DNA of 59,866 nucleotides, taken from NCBI GenBank assembly GCA_021781415.1, contig JAJXWW010000131.1, positions 1 through 59,866 of the forward strand, given 5' to 3'. Positions 44,556 to 54,333 of this stretch are shown piece by piece (the first letter of the stretch is position 1; each line of letters starts with the position of its first letter). This DNA comes from Planctomycetota bacterium. Lineage in GTDB: Bacteria; Planctomycetota; Planctomycetia; Gemmatales; Gemmataceae. The notes beneath the pieces are model-generated. The model saw only the letters and a list, made by a program, of their open reading frames with translations. It was not told the origin of the DNA and ran no database searches. The position numbers and the translations under genes are program-made.

Positions 44556-44933
44556 TCAATCCGGCAGCAGGGTGCGAATGCGCTCGGCGAGGGCGCGATG
44601 GGATGCGGTACGTCCTTTCGCCAAGATCCTGGCCGAGCCGAGGGTAAGATGAGGGTCGGGGAAGGGCAACAGCGCCAAAGCATCGGCCGGCTTCTGGTTC
44701 GAGACATAGCGGCCCGCAGTCGAAGTAACCGAGACGCCCGCGGAGCGCAACACTTCGAGATCGCGGTAGAATCCTCGCAAGTCCAGGCGCAGGGCGTGCA
44801 TGAACTTCTCGCGCGGATGTGGCCCCGCCGCCAATAGTTCCACCATGCGATAGAGACGAAGAAATCGCTCTTGCGTTATGGCGGAAGAAGTCTTCGTGGT
44901 AGACTTGCCGGCAGTCTTTCGTTTCTGGACCAT
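44556..44933 (-). CDS. Small protein with winged-helix-like region
   Basis: 125 residues from ATG 44933; longer starts are possible at 45026. A Lys/Thr-rich leader is followed by QERFLRLYRMVELLAAGPHP, LDLRGFYRDLEVLRSAGVSV and TAGRYVSNQ. This resembles the helix-turn-helix and wing at the N-terminus of WYL/DeoR-type regulators (RDLEVLRSAGV is close to their usual RDL..L...G). The WYL part is absent. It may be a short DNA-binding protein. Divergent from the ECF-WD40 gene. Confidence 0.55.
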   Translation of the reverse strand: MVQKRKTAGKSTTKTSSAITQERFLRLYRMVELLAAGPHPREKFMHALRLDLRGFYRDLEVLRSAGVSVTSTAGRYVSNQKPADALALLPFPDPHLTLGSARILAKGRTASHRALAERIRTLLPD

Positions 44934-45336
44934 ATCACACCTTTGCCAAACTCGGCGAACCGGATTCTCTCGGTCTGCGTCCATCGCAATTGTATGTGGT
45001 TTGGCGCTGACGAAGGACATCCGCATCCGCTTGTTCCTCGGCTGAGGACATCCTAAATCGTCGGTAGTCGGGATCGTCCACGATGGATGCGTTCATGCAA
45101 AGGGAGGAAACGACAATTGTTCGTCACTTTCGGTGAAATGTTATTGCCTGGAAAAGAAATACCCCAATGCCGCCCCGATCGTCCGGGCGTATCTCAAAGA
45201 AATCCGCGGCGACTCATTCGCTGAGGAGAATCGTTGAGACGCAAAGCCGCGGCTCCGATGAATTTTCGATTTTCTCACCGCCGACGAAGCACTATTCTTC
45301 AGAGAGTGGTTCCCCTATGCGGCGGGAGGGACGAAG
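44934..45336. other. Divergent intergenic region upstream of the ECF-WD40 gene
   Basis: 403 bases. It should hold the promoters of the HTH protein and the sigma-propeller gene. A short frame ending with TGA at about 45237 reads LEKKYPNAAPIVRAYLKEIR, plausible protein sequence but without a ribosome site; it may be a gene remnant. GGGAGGGACGAAG directly precedes the ATG at 45337. Confidence 0.4.
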
Positions 45337-48300
45337 ATGGCCTCTTCGGATTTCGGCACGGTCTTACGGCGTTGGTTGCAGAGTCTGGATGGTTCGGCGA
45401 AAAGCGAGGCGTCCGACGGTCAACTTTTGGAGCGCTTCATCCAACAGCGAGACGAAATGGCCTTCGCCGCGCTGGTTCGGCGTCACGGTCCTCTCGTTCT
45501 CGGAGTCTGTCGCAAGGAGTTGCGCAACGACTCCGATGCCGACGATGCCTTTCAGGCGACGTTTCTCGTCCTTGCATGTCGTGCCGCCTCCATTCGTCGC
45601 CGCGAATCCGTGGCCAGTTTCCTTTATGGTGTCGCCACGCGGATCGCCCGCCATGTGAAGGAGCAAAATGCTCGCCGCTCCGTTTTGCATCGTCGCGCCG
45701 CCTCAGAGCGGCCCGAAGCGTTCCTGCCGTCGGACAACGACGGCGAGACGCATTCTCTGCTGCACGAAGAGTTGAATCTTCTGCCGAGTAAGTATCGAGA
45801 TGTGTTGATTCTTTGTTATTTGCAGGGCAAGACGAGCGAAGAAGCGGCGCGGGAACTGGGCCATCCCGTTGGGTCGATGTCGCGGCATTTGAGCCGAGCG
45901 CGGGAACTCTTGCGGCAGCGACTCTCGGCGCGGGGCGTAGGAACAGGGGTTCTGGCGACGGTGTGGACGGCGGAGCGTGTGAGTGCGGCGTTGGTGTACG
46001 GAACATTGGACACGATCCGGCGTCATGCCTTGGCGTCGGCCTTGATGGCGGGGGCATCGCCGCCGATGGCCGTGGTGTTGGCACAAGGCATTCTTCGCAC
46101 CGCTTGGCTGACTCGCACGACGGTGGCCTCACTGGTGTTGACGCTGAGCCTCGTCTTCGCCGGAGGCATGGCGGCTTTCCACACGACCGAAGGCAAAGAG
46201 ACGACCACCGCAACCAACCAGCCGACTGAATTACCCGAGCCAATTCAAAGAGAGCCGGCCCTCGATCGCTATGGTGATCCTTTGCCGGAGGGGGCGTTGT
46301 TCCGTTTCGGCAGCGTGCGAATGCGTCATGCGGGTGCCATCCATAATTCGGCCTTGTCGCCGGACGGCAAAATCCTCGCCACGGCCTCGCGCGGCTCGGT
46401 AATTCTCTGGGATCTTGCCAAAGAGAAACCACTACGCCGTCTTCATTGCGATGATTCGGATACGTTTTCCCTTCCCGGTCTCGTCTTTTCTCCCAACGGT
46501 AAGTATCTCTCCTACGTCCAAGATTCCTACGCCGCCTATCTTTGGGATGTCAACACTGGGAAGGAAATCGCACGCTTTCCACGAGATCACAATCATCGCC
46601 ACGGCCTCTGCCAGTTCACGCCGGATAGCGAACAACTCATCCTGAGCGATGGTCCGAAGCGTGTGAGCTTCTGGCAGGTGCAAGCCAACAAGGAAAGCCG
46701 ATGCCTTGCCTTAGAGGATGTGACTCTACTCTCCCCCGACACGCGCTATTGCGTCCGCATCGAACCCGAGGGAGGAATTACCTTTCTCGACGCGCGATCG
46801 GGCAAGAAAGCGGACCCTCTGAAGGTGATGGTCTCCTACAACGGCAACGGAAATCGAATCGCTTTCTCCCCCGACAGTAAATCGCTGGCAGTGGCCCATC
46901 AGAAGAATAAAGAGATACAAATACGCAGCTTTCCGAGCGGCGAATTACGCGCTACCTTCCCGTTGCCAGACTCGACCAAATATCGTGTGGGAGACAGAGA
47001 TTATTGGGACTATCGCCTGTCGTTCTCCACCGATGGCCGAACGCTGTTGCTGGGAACCAAGGCCGGCGTGGTTCATCGTTGGGATCTCGCCGGCCGAAAG
47101 GAAATGCCGCTGTTGAGCAAACACTTCGGCGAGGTAACGAGCGCTCACCTGTTGCCGGATGGGAAAACGATGGTGACGACTGGAGAGGACGGTTTGATTC
47201 GTCGCTGGGAGCATCGGACGGGCCGGCAATTGTCTGAGCCGCCCGGCTATGCGGGCCGGACATATTCGGCCTATTCGCCGGATGGACGCCTCGTCGCGGT
47301 CGGCGATGCGCGCGGCCGTCTGGAGTTATGGGATGCAGGCAGCGGGCGTTTGCACCGCGTTCTGCGGCGCGACGGCTTGGCGACGATTAAGCTAGCTTTC
47401 ACTCCCAACGGAGAATCTCTCGCCGAAGCGCGTGCCGATGGGGCTATTCACTTCTGGGCGGTTCCTTCCGGCGAACCGCAGAGCGTCTTGCATTGCAAGG
47501 GACAAAACTTTCGTCATCTGTGGTCGCTGCGTGTGAGTCCAGATGGACGGCGCGTACTCGTTGCGGATGTTGACTATCGTGCTTGCCTCTGGGATCGAAC
47601 ATCCGGCGAGCAACTTTGGAGCAAGAGATTTGGCCCATGCGCTTTCTCGCAGGACGGAAAATCTGTGGTGATCGCCGATGGTCCCTACTTACATTTTCTC
47701 GATTCGGCCAACGGCAAAAACCTCACGAAGGTGCGCTTGAACACGGACACTCCCGATGGACTCGGCGTTATCAACACGATTGCTTGTTCTCCGGATGGTC
47801 AACGCCTCGCTGTCGGCATGTGTTTCGGGACGGTGTATCTGTGCGAGGCGCTGACGGGCGCAGAGATCGCGCATTTCCAGGCCGCCGATGCGCCCAAAGG
47901 GCCGACTTTCGATCCCGGGCGCGAACGGTTTGGGTTGAACGTAAGGGGTCTGAGTTTCTCTCTCGATAGCAGATGGCTCAGCACGAGTGGCAGCGATGGA
48001 AGTGTGCGCTTGTGGGAAGTCGCCACGGGCCGCGAAGTGCTGCGACGGAACGGCCATCTGGAGAAAGCAATCGAGGTCGCTTTCGGTGCAGATAGCCGAA
48101 CCGTTCTCTCGTGCGGCGAAGACGCTCAGTGCTACCTTTGGACACTGCGGCCGTCGGAGAAACGAGAGGCGAACCGTTCTCTCGATGCTCTATGGTCGGC
48201 GTTGGTCGGCGAGCCAGCGAAAGCCTATCGCGCAATTTGGACGATGACCGAAACCAAGGACGCCCTCGATTTCCTTCGCGGCATGCTCAGTCCCGTCAAA

Positions 48301-48678
48301 CCTTTGTCTCACGAACACCTCCGTCGCTTGCTGACCGATCTGGATAGCGAGCTATTCGCCGTGCGCCAGAAGGCGCAAGAGGAATTGGAAAAACTTGGCG
48401 ACTTGGCCGAACCAGCGTTGCGAAAGGCTTTAGAAGATAAACCGACTCTGGAAGTGCGTAAGAGAGTGCAAGCGTTGTTGGAGCGCCTGCGCGGCCCCGT
48501 GACGAAGCCGGAGTTGTTGCGATCGCTACGCTCCGTGGCCGTGTTGGAGGACATCGGCACGCCCGAAGCGAGGCGAATACTGGAGGAAGTGGGCAAGGGC
48601 GCTCCGGAGGCGCGTTTGACCCGCGAGGCCAAGGCGGCTTTGCAACGCCTGAACGCACGAAAATTAGCGCGAGATTGA
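45337..48678 (+). CDS. ECF sigma factor fused through a membrane helix to a WD40 propeller
   Basis: 1113 residues. Sigma-70 region 2 lies at about 30-105 (DADDAFQATFLVLA) and region 4 at about 145-195 (LPSKYRDVLILCYLQGKTSEEAA is the helix-turn-helix entry; quoted part LPSKYRDVLILCYLQG). A transmembrane segment follows at about 261-281, then WD40-type repeats from about 325 to 930 (NSALSPDGKILATASRG, VRLWEVATGRE) and HEAT-like helices at about 1000-1105. The topology puts the sigma domain in the cytoplasm and the propeller outside, so an extracytoplasmic signal could act on transcription through one polypeptide. This architecture is known in Gemmata-type planctomycetes. Confidence 0.88.
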   Translation: MASSDFGTVLRRWLQSLDGSAKSEASDGQLLERFIQQRDEMAFAALVRRHGPLVLGVCRKELRNDSDADDAFQATFLVLACRAASIRRRESVASFLYGVATRIARHVKEQNARRSVLHRRAASERPEAFLPSDNDGETHSLLHEELNLLPSKYRDVLILCYLQGKTSEEAARELGHPVGSMSRHLSRARELLRQRLSARGVGTGVLATVWTAERVSAALVYGTLDTIRRHALASALMAGASPPMAVVLAQGILRTAWLTRTTVASLVLTLSLVFAGGMAAFHTTEGKETTTATNQPTELPEPIQREPALDRYGDPLPEGALFRFGSVRMRHAGAIHNSALSPDGKILATASRGSVILWDLAKEKPLRRLHCDDSDTFSLPGLVFSPNGKYLSYVQDSYAAYLWDVNTGKEIARFPRDHNHRHGLCQFTPDSEQLILSDGPKRVSFWQVQANKESRCLALEDVTLLSPDTRYCVRIEPEGGITFLDARSGKKADPLKVMVSYNGNGNRIAFSPDSKSLAVAHQKNKEIQIRSFPSGELRATFPLPDSTKYRVGDRDYWDYRLSFSTDGRTLLLGTKAGVVHRWDLAGRKEMPLLSKHFGEVTSAHLLPDGKTMVTTGEDGLIRRWEHRTGRQLSEPPGYAGRTYSAYSPDGRLVAVGDARGRLELWDAGSGRLHRVLRRDGLATIKLAFTPNGESLAEARADGAIHFWAVPSGEPQSVLHCKGQNFRHLWSLRVSPDGRRVLVADVDYRACLWDRTSGEQLWSKRFGPCAFSQDGKSVVIADGPYLHFLDSANGKNLTKVRLNTDTPDGLGVINTIACSPDGQRLAVGMCFGTVYLCEALTGAEIAHFQAADAPKGPTFDPGRERFGLNVRGLSFSLDSRWLSTSGSDGSVRLWEVATGREVLRRNGHLEKAIEVAFGADSRTVLSCGEDAQCYLWTLRPSEKREANRSLDALWSALVGEPAKAYRAIWTMTETKDALDFLRGMLSPVKPLSHEHLRRLLTDLDSELFAVRQKAQEELEKLGDLAEPALRKALEDKPTLEVRKRVQALLERLRGPVTKPELLRSLRSVAVLEDIGTPEARRILEEVGKGAPEARLTREAKAALQRLNARKLARD

Positions 48679-48776
48679 CCCACGCCGCTGGTCGCTGTGG
48701 AAAAAACCTGTACGCATCCTCGTCCGGCTGGGCACTATAACGGTAGAAATATCCGTGCCTCCAGAGGACGATTCTT

Positions 48777-49289
48777 ATGCCACACGCTCCGCTCGGCAGC
48801 CTGTTGCGACACTTGCGCCGGTTCCACGAGCTTTCCTCCGCCGATGCGACGGACGGCGATCTGCTGCATCGCCATCTCGGCGGCGACGAGGCGGCCTTCG
48901 AGACGCTGGTGCATCGCCATGCGCCGTTGGTCTGGGGCGTGTGCCGACGCTTGCTCGCCAACGATCACGATGCCGAGGACGCCTTTCAAGCTGCGTTTCT
49001 GGTCTTGCTGCGCAAGGCTAACGCGCTGGAGGTTACAGACTCTTTGGCTCCGTGGCTGCACGCCGTTGCTATGCGCATCGCACGCAAAGCGCGTGTGATG
49101 GCTCTACGGCGGCGTTGCCGTGAAACGCAAGCCGAGATGCCAACGGCGAGCGATCCGTTCGCGGAAGTGGAACAGCGTGATCTGCCAGCGCTGCTCGACG
49201 AAGAACTGTTGGTCGATGCCGAGTTCGTCCGTATGCAGGCTCCGTTCGGAGACACCGTGCGCCCCTCTCCACGAGCATCGTTGGTATAG
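48777..49289 (+). pseudogene. Truncated ECF sigma factor (region 2 only)
   Basis: 170 residues starting PHAPLGSLLRHLRRFHEL. Region 2 is intact (DGDLLHRHLGGDEAAFETLV, DHDAEDAFQAAFLVLL, WLHAVAMRIARKAR) and the linker runs to LPALLDEEL, exactly where the region 4 sequence of the full-length homologue upstream begins. The frame then changes to unrelated sequence and ends, so the DNA-binding region 4 is missing. It is probably the remnant of a second ECF-WD40 gene lost by deletion. Without region 4 it could still bind core polymerase, so function is not fully excluded. Confidence 0.7.
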
Positions 49290-49475
49290 GGGGGTTAACG
49301 GAGACGACTTAGGAGATAATTGAGGTCCACTGTATCGATAATACAACAATGGCTGGAATCGCGGCTATCTATTGTCGAACTCGTCGTGAGCATCCTCAGG
49401 AGAGAGCGAGGCTTACCGACCGGGTCGACAAAGGAATCCCTCCAGCAGACGCTCGTTCTCGGGAACATAGCCCAG

Positions 49476-50393
49476 CTAGAACCTCCACCGGAAGCTATAC
49501 CACGGCCCAAACAGATGCCTCGTGGAGAGATCCGACGGCGGAATCGCTCCGTCCGGGACGAAGACGACGCCGTGTCGATCCAGAAAACTCGAACTCGTGT
49601 ATAGCACAACGACGCCGTTTATCTCTTCCGTTCCATCCACGAGGAAGAGACCGACTTGACGATTGGAATGTATAATGTTCCTGGTTCCCGATGGGACTGC
49701 GGCGTTGTAGGCATTCAGCTCGCGTTCCGAGAGCGCCACCCGCAAAAGTAACCCCAAATCGGTATAGACTAGTAGCAGACCGAGAAGGCCAGCGAGGCCA
49801 GCCGACAACCACCAGCGCCGCGCCGACGCGGAATTTAGAAGAGAATGCCTCATTAGAAGAGCGCAAACCCAAGCCAGCGCCAGGATCATCCATGAGATGG
49901 CCAACACCCCAGCCATGAGGAAATTGCAGGCGGCATCGGTCAGAAAAGGAAGGGCGGCGAGGAACCAAAGCCAGGTCATCGCTGCGAGAACCCTCGCATA
50001 CGGATGGCCGCGCTCGCTCGATTCGCTAGGGGCAACCGAAGGGACTTTGTTCCCGGTTCGCTCATTCGGAATCGTCCTCTGAACATCCGAATTGTCCGTC
50101 TGCACGGCTTCGCTCGATCGGACGGAATTGAACTTCGTGTGAGCCGCTGCAAGGATAGCTGAGGAGAGGGGAATTGAGGACTGTTTGCGTTTTTTGAGCC
50201 ACCTCGTGAAGGCCAGCCAAAGCAAGCAGAGGAACAAGACAAGATAAGGCGAGGTCATGTTAAGCATGTAGCCCCAGTCTCGTTCGCGGGTCATAATCGC
50301 GCTGCCTGCCATGCAAGCGAGGATCGCGCACAGCCAATTCAAGACGCGCCGAATCATCCTACCGTGCGATTGACGAACGTCTGGATGCTGCAT
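49476..50393 (-). CDS. Membrane protein of unknown function
   Basis: 305 residues, ATG 50393 behind AGGAGAA. At least five hydrophobic segments: NWLCAILACMAG, YLVLFLCLLWLAF, WLWFLAALPFLT, LMAGVLAISWMILALAW and LSAGLAGLLGLLLVYTDLG. The linker between the first and second pairs is Ser/Thr/Asn rich. The C-terminal 90 residues are soluble (NIIHSNRQVGLFLVDG, FVPDGAIPPSDLS). No family recognised. Monocistronic by its position. Confidence 0.65.
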   Translation of the reverse strand: MQHPDVRQSHGRMIRRVLNWLCAILACMAGSAIMTRERDWGYMLNMTSPYLVLFLCLLWLAFTRWLKKRKQSSIPLSSAILAAAHTKFNSVRSSEAVQTDNSDVQRTIPNERTGNKVPSVAPSESSERGHPYARVLAAMTWLWFLAALPFLTDAACNFLMAGVLAISWMILALAWVCALLMRHSLLNSASARRWWLSAGLAGLLGLLLVYTDLGLLLRVALSERELNAYNAAVPSGTRNIIHSNRQVGLFLVDGTEEINGVVVLYTSSSFLDRHGVVFVPDGAIPPSDLSTRHLFGPWYSFRWRF

Positions 50394-50459
50394 TGTCGTT
50401 CTCCTATCGTGCGTGGCCGTAGGCGTTGCGCCGAAATATCCGCACGCATTGGTCCGCTG

Positions 50460-51335
50460 TCACGACATTAGCCCCTCGCCGAGCGCGTAGACTTCCTCAG
50501 CGTCGAGGATGCAATCGTTGCGCTCGAACAGACGGGCGATGGCGGCTTTGTGGATTTTCATCTTGAGAGCGCCGACGCCGAGGGCACCGTAGCCGAGAAC
50601 GCCGTCCCGTTCGACGCCTTGGTCGGCGACGCCGACGCCTTCGATACCCAACGGCGGCACGGCGTTGAGGTCGATGGCCACGCGCAGGGTGGAACAGGCA
50701 CGCCGCGCGCTTTGGGGCAAGAGGATCGCGCCGGCCGTGCCGGCGGCCACCACCAACCCGCGCTCGGCCAACACCGACGAGAGATCGCCCGACGGATCGG
50801 CGGCCGCCGACTCAAGTTTCGCCTCGGGAATCTTGGTCCGCAGTGCCTCGGCCACCTTTGCCGCTTTGGATTCTTGCCGCGAGCCGAGACGCACCTCCGC
50901 ACCCTGACGCGCCAACAGAAGCGCCACGCGCTGCCCCACCGGACCCGTCGCACCCAAAACCAGCGCCTTCGTCGATCTTAAATCGAGATGTCGCGCCGCC
51001 GCTCGCACCGCCGCCGCCGCCGTCGTGTTCGCTCCGTTGGCGTCGAGCAGCACCGACACGCGCAGACCGAATTGCGGCAGCATGTGTTTGCACGCCTCGG
51101 CCAATAGTTGTTCACCTAGCGTCACATTACTGCCGCCGATGAAGAGGGCCGTGCGATGGAGATCCTTTGGTCCGCGCGTGAAAATTGCGCCGTGAACCAT
51201 CTCGCGCACGGCGTCCGGCGTCACGCCGCCGTAGCTCATCACCACGTCGGCCCCGGCATCGTAGGCGACGACTCGATCGAACACGCTCGGCTGCGGATCG
51301 CTGTCGAGTTGAATGAGAAGTTTGCGTTTGTCCAC
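50460..51335 (-). CDS. Methylene-tetrahydromethanopterin dehydrogenase (MtdB/MtdC type)
   Basis: 291 residues from GTG 51335 (VDKRKLLIQLDSDPQPSVFD); the longer open frame runs into a repeat. Family blocks: PSVFDRVVAYDAGADVVMSY, LDANGANTTAAAAVRAA, VLGATGPVGQRVALLLARQG (dinucleotide fold) and GYGALGVGALKMKIHKAAI. It should oxidise methylene-H4MPT with NAD(P) in the pterin-dependent formaldehyde/C1 pathway known in planctomycetes and methylotrophs. MtdB and MtdC cannot be separated here. It lies after the HpcH/HpaI aldolase gene, with a block of palindromic repeats between. Confidence 0.87.
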   Translation of the reverse strand: MDKRKLLIQLDSDPQPSVFDRVVAYDAGADVVMSYGGVTPDAVREMVHGAIFTRGPKDLHRTALFIGGSNVTLGEQLLAEACKHMLPQFGLRVSVLLDANGANTTAAAAVRAAARHLDLRSTKALVLGATGPVGQRVALLLARQGAEVRLGSRQESKAAKVAEALRTKIPEAKLESAAADPSGDLSSVLAERGLVVAAGTAGAILLPQSARRACSTLRVAIDLNAVPPLGIEGVGVADQGVERDGVLGYGALGVGALKMKIHKAAIARLFERNDCILDAEEVYALGEGLMS

Positions 51336-51378
51336 GATAACCCCGTATTTCAAGATCGTCACGAACACGATCGTCACT

Positions 51379-51484
51379 AGCCCGGAGCGCGAGCGACGGG
51401 CGCTCTCGCCCGTCGCTCGCGCTCCGGGCTGGTGATAGAGCCAGCAGCGACGGGAACCCAAGCCCGTCGCTCGCGCTCCGGGCT
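51379..51484. repeat. Palindromic repeat block with three copies of a 22-base arm
   Basis: Arms of 22 bases at 51379-51400 and 51409-51430 are exact inverted copies around an 8-base loop. A third copy of the second arm lies at 51463-51484, with a partial inverted copy at 51445-51453 opposite it. The block fills most of the intergenic space between the aldolase and the dehydrogenase. Same style as the repeat at 52360-52412. Confidence 0.85.
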
Positions 51485-51494
51485 GGTAGTGCGA

Positions 51495-52289
51495 TTAATA
51501 CTTTGCCATCGGCGCTTCTTGCTTGACGCCCAAACGATCCAGCACGTTCTTGACGCCTTCGAGCATCATGCGTAGTTCGCTGTTGATGGCCAGGAATTGC
51601 CAACCTTCCTCGATGCGCGTCTGTATTTCTTCGACGCTGAAACAATGAATGCCGGCGGCGACGCCGTTTTTCTTGCAGGCGGCCAAGACGTGTTTCATCG
51701 CTTGTGCCGTCGCCTCGGCGCTGGGCGGTTTGCCGTCTTTGCTCCTCATGTTGGCCGCCAAGTCGTTCGGTCCAATGAAAAAGGCATCGACGCCCGGTAC
51801 CGAGCAAATGGCGTCGGCGTTCTCGACTCCTTGCGGCGACTCGCATTGCAAGACAATAAGAATCTCTTTATCGGCATTTTGGAAATAATCGACGGAGGTT
51901 GTCCCGAAATTGAGCGCGTGTACGCTGCCGCCGACACTGCGTGTGCCGAGGGGGGGATAGCGCGCCGCAGCGACGGCGTCGAGTGCTTCCTGCCTCGTGT
52001 TGACCATCGGCACGACGATGCCGTGCGCGCCGTTGTCGAGAACGCGCTTGATGTGATCGTGGCGATTGGCCGGCACGCGCGCCAAGGGCACGCAGCCGGC
52101 GTCGGCGATGGCGGCAAACATATGCGTGGCCGTCTCCCAATCGACGTGCGTATGTTCGATGTCCACCGTCAGCCAGGGAAAGCCGGTACGGGCCAGGAAT
52201 CGGCAAGCCACGATACTGCCCAGAGATAGCCAGGTACCGACGGATGGTTTGCCGGACTTCAACGCTTGTTTGACGGGATTGGCACGCAC
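51495..52289 (-). CDS. HpcH/HpaI family aldolase (citrate lyase beta-like)
   Basis: 264 residues from GTG 52289, preceded by GAGGAGATACATC. The class II aldolase fold shows GTWLSLGS, FPWLTVDIEHTHVDW (His of the active site), VVPMVNTRQEAL, LQCESPQGVENAD (metal-binding Glu) and FFIGPNDLAANMR (metal-binding Asp). It cleaves or forms 2-keto-3-deoxy-type acids such as 4-hydroxy-2-oxovalerate or similar; the substrate is not determined. Upstream gene of the dehydrogenase at 50460 on the same strand. Confidence 0.87.
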   Translation of the reverse strand: MRANPVKQALKSGKPSVGTWLSLGSIVACRFLARTGFPWLTVDIEHTHVDWETATHMFAAIADAGCVPLARVPANRHDHIKRVLDNGAHGIVVPMVNTRQEALDAVAAARYPPLGTRSVGGSVHALNFGTTSVDYFQNADKEILIVLQCESPQGVENADAICSVPGVDAFFIGPNDLAANMRSKDGKPPSAEATAQAMKHVLAACKKNGVAAGIHCFSVEEIQTRIEEGWQFLAINSELRMMLEGVKNVLDRLGVKQEAPMAKY

Positions 52290-52359
52290 GATGTATCTCC
52301 TCGCAGGATGGCGGTGGGTTGGTCTGCGGTGATTATAGAAGTTCGATGCGTCACCGTCA

Positions 52360-52412
52360 GAGCCGGATGCGTGAGCGACGGTTCGTTTTGCCGTCGCTTA
52401 CGCTTCCGGCTC
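52360..52412. repeat. Imperfect palindromic repeat upstream of the aldolase
   Basis: Arms 52360-52381 and 52391-52412 pair over 22 positions with two mismatches. Related in style and position to 51379-51484, with the shared core GAGCGACGG and GCTCG/GCTTACGC variants. A short AGGGGTT/AACCCCT hairpin (about 52415-52436) follows at the end of glgB. Confidence 0.75.
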
Positions 52413-52434
52413 CGAGGGGTTGCGTCCGAAACCC

Positions 52435-54333
52435 CTATCCTCCTCGTTTGAATGCGACCATGCCGAGGGGTGGAACGGTAATGGTCAGCATGTAATCGCG
52501 TCCGTGACAGGGGACTGGAACGGCCTCGACACCGCCGAGATTCCCTTGACCGCTACCGCCATAGAGCGGCGCGTCGCTGTTGAGAATCTCGATCCAAAAG
52601 CCGCCTTGTGGTACGCCGATCTGATAGTTGTGACGCGGGACCGGAGTAAAATTGGCGACGATGGCGATGGTATCCTCGGGCGAATGGCCTTTGCGCAACA
52701 GGCTGACAACGCTCGTTTCCGCATCGCAACAGTCGATCCACTCGAAGCCGGCGGCATCGCAGTCGAAAACGTGCATGGCCGGTTCGCCGCGGTAAAAGGT
52801 GTTCAAATCGCGCACCCAGCGCTGCAAGCCCGAATGCAAGGGCAGGCCCAACAAATGCCAATCGAGACTTACTTCCGCGTTCCATTCGTTTCGCTGGCCG
52901 AAATCGCAGCCCATGAACAGGAGTTTCTTGCCGGGTTGTGCGTACATGTAACCGAAGAGGAGGCGCAGGTTAGCGAACTTCTGCCAGTCGTCGCCGGGCA
53001 TTTTCGAGAGCAGCGATTGTTTGCCGTGGACGACTTCATCGTGAGACAAAGGCAGCACGAAGTTTTCGCCGAACGCATACAACATGCGGAATGTCAAACG
53101 ATTGTAATGATACTTGCGATGGATCGGATCGCGTTCCATGTAATCGAGAGTGTCGTGCATCCATCCCATATCCCACTTATAGCCGAATCCCAGTCCGCCC
53201 AAATAGATGGGGCGCGACACTTGCGGCCACGAGGTCGATTCCTCGGCGAACGTCACCGCGTCGGGATATTCGCGGTAAACGGTTTCATTGAGGCGGCGGA
53301 GAAAGTCAATGGCTTGCAGATTCTCGCGCCCGCCGTATTCGTTGGGCGTCCATTCGCCTTCTTTGCGAGAATAATCCAGATAGAGCATTGAGGCGACGGC
53401 ATCGACGCGCAGACCGTCGATATGATATTTGTCCAGCCAGAAGAGAGCGTTGCCGATGAGGAAATTGACGACTTCCTTGCGGCCATAATTATAAATGAAC
53501 GTTCCCCAATCGGGATGTTCGCCCTGGCGCGGGTCGGCGTGTTCGTAGAGATGGCTGCCGTCGAAATAGCCGAGTCCGTGTTCGTCGCGCGGAAAGTGGG
53601 CCGGTACCCAATCGAGAAGCACGCCGATGCCGCGTTGATGCAGCACGTCGATGAGATACATCAAATCTTGCGGCGTGCCGAAGCGGCTGGTGGGAGCGTA
53701 GTAGCCGACCGTCTGATAACCCCACGAGGCGTCGAGCGGATGTTCGGTCAACGGCAAAAACTCGACGTGGGTATAGCCCATGTGATGGACGTAATCGGCG
53801 AGTTGGACGGCAGCCTCGCGGTACGTCAACCAGCGATTGCCTTCCTCCACCACGCGCCGCCACGAACCGAGATGCACTTCGTAAATCGCCACGGGAGCAT
53901 CGAGCGCGTGCGCGTTTCGGCGGCGCGCCATCCATTCGCCGTCGTTCCATGTATAACCCGCCAGTTCCCAAACCTTCGAGGCCGTGCGCGGTCGAATCTC
54001 GGCGGCAAAACCAAAGGGATCGGCCTTTTCCACGACGTAATCGGCGACGCGCGAGACGAGTGCGTATTTGTAGAGAGCGCCTTGACCGACGTTGGGTAGG
54101 AAACACTCCCAGATGCCCGACGAACCCACCGCGCGCATCGGATGCACGCCGCGCCGCCAACCGTTGAAGTCGCCGACCACCGACACCGCGCGCGCGTCCG
54201 GTGCCCACACGGCGAAATGCGTCCCGGCGACACCGTCCCGCACCGTCGGATGCGCGCCCAGCTTTTCGTAGGCGCGATAGTGCGTCCCCTCCGACCAGAG
54301 ATAGACATCAAAGTCGCTCAACGTGGCATTCAT
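52435..54333 (-). CDS. glgB: 1,4-alpha-glucan branching enzyme
   Basis: 632 residues from ATG 54333, whose A is shared with the TGA of the maltokinase gene (TGATG). N-terminal carbohydrate module ([20 protein letters not shown]), then the GH13 barrel: [27 protein letters not shown] (nucleophile Asp), AEESTSWP (acid Glu) and [10 protein letters not shown] (transition-state Asp). It introduces alpha-1,6 branches. Normal length for the family. Last gene of the GlgE operon, so it branches the glucan built from maltose 1-phosphate. Confidence 0.95.
   Translation of the reverse strand: MNATLSDFDVYLWSEGTHYRAYEKLGAHPTVRDGVAGTHFAVWAPDARAVSVVGDFNGWRRGVHPMRAVGSSGIWECFLPNVGQGALYKYALVSRVADYVVEKADPFGFAAEIRPRTASKVWELAGYTWNDGEWMARRRNAHALDAPVAIYEVHLGSWRRVVEEGNRWLTYREAAVQLADYVHHMGYTHVEFLPLTEHPLDASWGYQTVGYYAPTSRFGTPQDLMYLIDVLHQRGIGVLLDWVPAHFPRDEHGLGYFDGSHLYEHADPRQGEHPDWGTFIYNYGRKEVVNFLIGNALFWLDKYHIDGLRVDAVASMLYLDYSRKEGEWTPNEYGGRENLQAIDFLRRLNETVYREYPDAVTFAEESTSWPQVSRPIYLGGLGFGYKWDMGWMHDTLDYMERDPIHRKYHYNRLTFRMLYAFGENFVLPLSHDEVVHGKQSLLSKMPGDDWQKFANLRLLFGYMYAQPGKKLLFMGCDFGQRNEWNAEVSLDWHLLGLPLHSGLQRWVRDLNTFYRGEPAMHVFDCDAAGFEWIDCCDAETSVVSLLRKGHSPEDTIAIVANFTPVPRHNYQIGVPQGGFWIEILNSDAPLYGGSGQGNLGGVEAVPVPCHGRDYMLTITVPPLGMVAFKRGG

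Noticed and set aside
45133..45237. Short frame resembling protein (LEKKYPNAAPIVRAYLKEIR)
   Set aside because: No ribosome site or start of suitable strength and only about 34 codons; could be a remnant but cannot be supported as a gene.
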